Program-made: the position numbers and the translations under genes | Origin: Sclerurus mexicanus | Taxonomy: Eukaryota; Chordata; Aves; Passeriformes; Furnariidae | Length of the DNA: 64,000 nucleotides | Direction of reading: 5' to 3' | Assembly (NCBI GenBank): GCA_013396755.1 | Contig: VWZF01005468.1 | Span: 1-64,000 of the forward strand | In this document: one piece after another, positions 59,961 to 64,000 of the stretch | Layout: every line of letters begins with the position of its first letter | Numbering within the stretch: position 1 is the stretch's first letter | Notes under the pieces: generated by a model | Databases searched by the model: none | Told to the model about the DNA's origin: nothing | Seen by the model: only the letters and a program-made list of their open reading frames with translations

Positions 59961-62900
59961 ATCTGGGAAAGCATAGAAGATCTAAAAGACATGGTTCTCC
60001 ACATACCTCAGGTTAGCAGTTCTGCCTCTCTGAAAATTCTTACACAGAGTTGTCAAATCAATGCTGTGCCAAAAAAATAATTAAAACACTCTTTTTTCAA
60101 CACTTTTAAACTATCACTTGCCACTTAGAGAGCCTTTTCACTGAGATGGGGGGTTATGAAAAAGTAGCGTGTTTCTTTGTGCCATAATGCCTTTTAATTA
60201 AATGTGCTTTCAAATCTATGGGAAGTATGATTTAAAGAAGAGTGAATGCATCATGAGATTGACTGTATAAATAGCTAGTCATGTGTCTTCGACCAGGAAA
60301 AAAAAAAAAGTGTTTTTTTAACAGGACTTGGGGATTTTTTGCTTTCTCAGAAGCTCAGTAAACTGCAGAGCTTCCCCAGGATCAGAGATGCAAACGCCCC
60401 TTAAAAGGAGAGATTTCCGTCTCTTTAGAAATGAACCCAAATGTGGTCCTAGAGAAGAAACAATCAGATTTTTAAACAAATAAATACTTGAACACAAGTA
60501 ACCACAATATATTCAGCAGTTCTTCTGTTCCACAAACAGCCACAGGCCATCTCTCCCCACCACACCTCAGCACACTACACTCCATAGTCAATAGAGGTTG
60601 TTCTGGGGTGATTTGAAAGTTCATTCAGAAAGTGCCACAAAGCACATCAAAACCAGCACAGCCTTTCCTCTAAGCAGGCAGAGAGACACTTCTGCTGATG
60701 CTGCACAGGTATCTATTGTTTAGGACACTGCCATTACAGGGGCTTCTCTGAAAGGCACTACCGAGCCTGGCCAGTCACATGGGGCAGCCACGGGACAAAG
60801 CAGCCCCAGTTTTGAGCTGCCAAAGACACAGAGGCTCCTGCCTAAGTGGCTGATTTGTTGGGAGCATCTCATGTCCTGAGCCACCATCAGCCCTCTGAGG
60901 ATGGGTGAGAGATACCACAACCTGCAGTGGTGCCTGAAAACCTGCCCCAGCACATCTCCCACGCACTCTCTGCTTGTGATGGTTAAATGTTCTGTGCATT
61001 GAGAGCTTTTCCATCCCTGTTTCTGTCACACAGAACCACGTTCTGAAGATGAAACATACATTTCAAAGTAGGTATGCACAGGTCTCAAAAACAAGGGGAA
61101 TTTCTGGATGAGTGAAATGAGTGGATGGTGTTGTCCTCTGTTCACAAACAGTGAGCCCAGCCACAGAGGAGAGGTAAATTAACAACCTTTAATTTGGGTT
61201 GCTTCAAGCAAACCACTGAAGACCTGATTTTACAGAGTAGCTTTTATAGCGTAAGCAGAACTCTCATTAATTTTGGTTCTAGCTCCCAGTGCTCAAGATT
61301 TTTGCAGCTCAGTGCAATAAGATGACGCAGTTTTGGACACTGGAGCTAAGCAAGCTGGCTTTGGTCCTGGAAGGAGGATCACTGCTGCAGCAGAGTGCTC
61401 TGGAAAGCCTTTCCTCTGAACAACATAACCTGTGCTTTCTGGGCAAAAACGAACTGTCTCAATGGAAATTTTCCAGGGAATAAATTCAGTCTGGCACCAC
61501 AAATCCTGCACTGGTAATTTCAGCTCTAAAGACGAGTGTATGGGAAGTTCAAAACTGCTGAAACAGTCTGACAAGAGAACCAGTGGAGATGTAATTTTGT
61601 TATTCCAATCCCTGCAAAGTGACAACTGCTTTAACAGTTACATTGCCCCTAAACTCTCTTTAGGTGACTGAAACAGGTTCTTGTGGTGGTCTTACCCCTC
61701 ATTTCACAACTGAGTGGAGATTTAATGGTCTAATCCAAGGGGCCTTAAGCACCAACTCTCTGGTGACAAGTCACAGAGCCCAGCTGAGGCACAACACTTG
61801 GGTTTCCTGCTCGCTTCCCCCAAATTAGAGAAGGGCTTGCAGCATACACGGCTTCCTCACCTCGCAGGCACACCAAGAGCTGCCTCACGATCTGAGGTGA
61901 CACTCTGTGAAGAACCATCCACATCCAGGTTTCCCCGTGCTCTGGTACTTCCTGACTCCAGGAGTCCACTGTGCTGGGCACAGCACTTTTCTTGTGGAAA
62001 AAGACAGGCAGTGTCATTCACAGATTTTAGTTTAATAGGCAAAATATCACTTAAAGAGGAAGAAAGTATTATCAGCAGTTTAGACATGAGAAGAAAGGCA
62101 AGGCAAGATGGTGTGATTTCCTTAGGGTCACCAGAAGTGCAGACAAGCAGAGATAAGAATTGACCATGTGATTCAGGGGAAGGTATAAACCAAACATGCT
62201 CATCTCAGACCGTAAGACCACTGAGGAAATAACACAGAAAGTGACACGTGGATTCATTTCTTAGTATTTTTTTTCCTTTTTTGATGCAAACAATACATTC
62301 AGTCCCAGAATGTTCCATATCCCAGAACTGGACCAAAAAATAAAAGGTTCTAAATGCCAGAAACGTGACTGTGGCACATTAACAGGCTGGCCAGCCCACT
62401 GCCCACCATCTACTTCTGTCCTCCTTGGACACCTGACAGTGATATGGGTCCCTGGACTTTCTCAGCCTCAGGAGCAAAGCCCATTACTCTTTCAGGTCTT
62501 TTGAAAGAGGATTTTGCATCAAATGGCTCTTCCAGCACAAATTTGGCAAATCCCACCTTTCATCTCATTTGAGATGAAAATACACTACAGCATTTTTGTT
62601 TCCTTTGACACACAACGTTAATGTGTGAAGGAGAAATTCTGATTTCATGCCATCGCTACAGAGATCCCACAGCACCTCAGCTGCCAGTGCCTGCAGAGCA
62701 GCCACCAGCTGCCACTACCACAGGCTTTCTGCACAACGCAGAAAACACATTTGATTTGGAACCACGTGACAAACAGAACAAGGGCTCAGCTACCAACTGG
62801 TGTCGGGAGGAACTGCTTCATGGTGTCGCCATGCTGCTGCAGAAGACATCTGCTGACGTGGCCAGCACACTGCCTACCCTTCTGGCAAATCTCTGAAGAA

Positions 62901-64000
62901 GTAGGAAGAATTTGGAAGCAACATATCCTGCCTTCGCAAAGTAAACAATTCACAGAAGAGTCACTGAAGGGAAGTCACAGGGGTATGACTCACTCCTAGT
63001 GTAAAATCACACAAAGCACTATGTTACATGATACTGTAAGAGGTGAGAGCTGGGTGATGTTCCATCTTGCAATCCCAAGGTCCCTTCTTGCTGTCACGGG
63101 CAACATCTTCCCCCAGCTTCATCCTTGTAGGTTCCCTGGCATTTACCATTCCTGCTGGAAGGCTTTGGGTCATCCAAGCCCTTCAGACATTTCCAGGAGA
63201 TGGATGGTTGATGCCTTCCCCTCTGTGAACAAGACTTCTGCTCCCGGTGCTCCTTCCCCTCCCTCATCTTAACTCTCCTGCAGTGGTGACAGCTCACTGT
63301 CTCCTCTCTTCAAAAAGTGCCACAAAACTTTAGTCAGGAGCCTTGCCAGTGGCTTTCCCACAGCACCAGCTACCAAAAACACAGGTTTCAGTTAAAGGGT
63401 CTGCAATTTTCCTGAGAGGATTTGGAGGAAAAGTGGAAAAAAACCCAAAAAAACCAAAGTGTCAAAAAATTCCAAGATAACAGAAACAAAGCATTTTGCT
63501 TCTATTACTCTTCAGATTGTACAGATGTTTCCACACTATTTAAGGTCTCTCTCAAAATTTTTGAACAGTTGAGACTAGCAATAATAAAAGGTCAAGTAAA
63601 CCATACAAAAAGTACTAACAATTTTAAGTAAACATTTAAGTGTCCCCTGCTATGGACCATGTTGTGAATTTAACTTTGAAAAACCTATACAACCTTTGAG
63701 ATGCATGGAAGAAGTGTTACAAGATGTGGTGAAGAGAGGAATATGACAGCAAGCTCCAATTTTAGCCACTTTTGTGCTCATCTCCACAGCCCAGGAATTT
63801 ACTGAGGTCTTCAGAAAAATGTCAGTCATGTTAAAAAAACAAATTCCTTCAACTGTGACTCATAACTGTAGAGGTGGAGCTGATGCTGGGAAAACTTTCA
63901 AAATCCAGATCTAAGGCTGATCCCTGAACTTGCATTTTAGCCAGGGTGAATAAGACATCACTGGCTTTTGATGCCCACTAGGTTCAAATTTTTAAAATGT
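59961..64000. other. Intergenic to the window end, nothing recognised
   Basis: About 4 kb without a supportable gene or repeat. FASLG, the expected next gene, is not visible. The stretch 60100-60300 is AT-rich with few CpG; I can name nothing in it. Confidence 0.5.

Noticed and set aside
59634..60080. 148-codon plus-strand frame downstream of TNFSF18
   Set aside because: It runs antisense across an old CR1 fragment, so its codons are a by-product of repeat sequence.

Overview
This is vertebrate nuclear DNA, almost certainly from a bird. The chicken-repeat-1 (CR1) LINE is the dominant repeat: at least ten fragments carry its antisense 3' signature (CACAGAATCA..AGGTTGGAA), and several more lie in sense orientation. 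Two solitary LTRs resemble families I associate with songbird genomes, which suggests a passerine but does not prove it. Genes are intron-split and sparse, there is no operon-like layout, and nearly all open frames are chance frames. One base (position 235) is undetermined.

Two protein-coding genes can be reconstructed, both on the + strand and both type II membrane ligands of the TNF superfamily. TNFSF4 (OX40 ligand) has three coding exons (25886-26083, 30043-30085, 31604-31962; 199 residues). TNFSF18 (GITR ligand) has three coding exons (51829-51978, 54300-54330, 55226-55596; 183 residues). The exon 2 calls rest on splice sites and reading phase, and no transcript was available. Both genes share one design: exon 1 encodes the cytoplasmic tail and membrane anchor and ends in phase 0; a tiny exon 2 (43 or 31 nt) encodes the stalk and ends in phase 1; exon 3 encodes nearly the whole TNF-homology domain. 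Their order and shared strand match the mammalian PRDX6-TNFSF4-TNFSF18-FASLG neighbourhood, so PRDX6 should lie left of the window and FASLG right. Neither is visible here. The products are expected on antigen-presenting and related cells, co-stimulating T cells through OX40 (TNFRSF4) and GITR (TNFRSF18).

Layout: 1-25 kb is intergenic DNA with a minus-strand LTR (about 120-635), a plus-strand LTR (about 6765-7231), a 97-bp minisatellite (8889-8985), CR1 fragments (including one internally deleted, RT-bearing copy at 10220-11175) and simple repeats. 25.6-33.8 kb is TNFSF4, with a polypurine tract just upstream and a possible long 3' UTR carrying AU-rich pentamers. 33.8-51.2 kb is the intergenic interval, with CR1 copies, an A/C-only strand-asymmetric tract (about 45185-45318) and an IRF-type GAAA cluster (41532-41556). 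51.2-57.2 kb is TNFSF18 with an ISRE-like motif, a PU.1/ETS-like site and a TATA-like box upstream. 57.2-64 kb is intergenic with one older antisense CR1 fragment.

I found no RNA gene, CRISPR array or evidence for a wholly new biological system. The points most worth checking are the compact avian TNFSF4/TNFSF18 pair with its micro-exons, and the candidate interferon-responsive elements between and upstream of them.
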